Below, piece after piece: positions 63,061-64,000 of a DNA stretch of 64,000 bases. The stretch is taken from the NCBI GenBank assembly GCA_900618425.1, contig UZAN01039750.1, positions 32,192-96,191 of the forward strand. Direction: 5' to 3'. The notes under the pieces were generated by a model. That model saw nothing but the letters and a program-made list of their open reading frames with translations. It searched no databases and was not told the origin of the DNA. Origin of the DNA: Echinostoma caproni. Lineage: Eukaryota; Platyhelminthes; Trematoda; Plagiorchiida; Echinostomatidae. Each line of letters opens with the position of its first letter. Position 1 is the stretch's first letter. Made by a program: the position numbers and the translations under genes.

Positions 63061-64000
63061 AAAGGTCACATAGACAAGTAGATCATTGGCTTTGTTCAAA
63101 CCCTTTTAGCGACAGCGCGAAAATTCGTTCAAGCGAAAAACTTGGTTCCAAATTAAGGACGTTCAAAAAACTGTCATCCAGAGGAGCTAAACTGAGGCGT
63201 TCATTAAGAAATATAGTGAACTGACAGTGACTACAGAAGCGGCATCTAAAACATTTTTGCATTCATCTCCCATTCGACAAAAGTAACATGTGATTGTTGT
63301 TGAAATGAAGGTTCGAACCGGTGACCGCCGAAGCACACTATGGAACTGATCCGAAAGGTTTCGATCATACGATAAGAAATATATCCCGAGTGACACATGG
63401 CTGTCTCTGCACGTTCATTTTAAATTGATTTTCGAATTCTGTTATGAAAGCAAGACTATTTACGTGGGGTGCATTAATTAAAGAATTACGTGTAAGGATA
63501 CTTACTGATCGACTGACTTTTATTCAGTACAACCTGAATTATCGATGCGTGACATTTTCTGGTGACGTAATAATACCAGATAGATCTATCACGGATTTCC
63601 GAGTGTTTTTGAAAGCGCTTAAAATGCTAGATCATTGATGATATTTGACACAATTGGTAGTAAACGACGCAAGCTCTTCGTCTTCGCACCAAAATAAGTT
63701 TTTTTCAGTCCCTCCTTATTCCAATACAGCATTTCTTTATTTTGTTGCCAATCCCTCACTGACAAAACTTGAATAAGCGCCATCTTTTTCTGACATCTCA
63801 CACCCGCATAACATCAAAAGAAGTGGTCACATTAATTGTTCTTTATCAAACACCCCACTAAAACCACTTTTTGCTTCCATGGACCAGATTCTACAAACTG
63901 GCTACGCTTAATCTTGGTAATACAATGCAGCAATAATTAATCGATCCACATATCAATCGTAGTATGTATGAACCTATCAACAGTACAAAGATAGAATGGT
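63061..64000. other. No recognisable gene; possible further retroelement debris
   Basis: The minus strand has a B-box-like CGGTTCGAACC near 63320-63310 next to GAATGCAAAAATG-type sequence. I cannot assign it to the adjacent Penelope-like fragment or to a SINE. The remainder shows nothing I recognise. Confidence 0.35.

Overview
This is eukaryotic, animal-type DNA: about 64 kb of intron-rich, moderately AT-rich sequence with decayed retroelements, tRNA-derived SINEs, a tetranucleotide satellite and two assembly gaps. One protein-coding gene dominates. It is a decapentaplegic/BMP2/4-type TGF-beta ligand on the minus strand, read from three coding exons at 51509-50138, 8783-8002 and 6143-5539. 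The exons are joined by a roughly 41 kb first intron and a 1.86 kb second intron. Splice sites and phases agree (phase 1, then phase 0), and the concatenated order is hydrophobic signal-like segment, BMP propeptide, furin-type sites and a 102-residue seven-cysteine knot. The abundance of Penelope-like retroelements, the very long intron and an unusually long N-terminal extension suggest a flatworm, perhaps a digenean fluke. That taxon call is inference, not proof.

Layout. 1-740: broken Penelope-like element (minus), cut by the window edge. 741-5360: 3' flank of the BMP gene with tRNA-derived SINEs. 5361-8783: 3' UTR, ligand exon, intron 2 and propeptide exon. 8784-50137: giant intron 1, holding two more Penelope-like fragments (11884-12470 and 23030-24010, minus), a GATA array (about 18190-18682), several SINEs, gaps of 672 and 657 N, and a pair of 66-bp inverted repeats (91% identical) flanking the second gap. 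50138-51509: first coding exon. 51510-62040: presumed 5' flank with a purine/pyrimidine-alternating tract, SINEs, a G-quadruplex-capable tract and one candidate exon. 62040-63060: a Penelope-like fragment of a different family (minus).

Only the BMP gene is supported as a functional gene. The Penelope-like pieces were recognised because stretches in successive frames spell the RT-to-endonuclease connector and the GIY-YIG endonuclease; all carry stops or frameshifts. No tRNA, rRNA, CRISPR or operon structure is supported. I found no clear previously undescribed system. The most useful leads are the long N-terminal extension of the ligand, the frame problem at a single N inside the ligand exon, and the inverted-repeat element hidden by the second gap.
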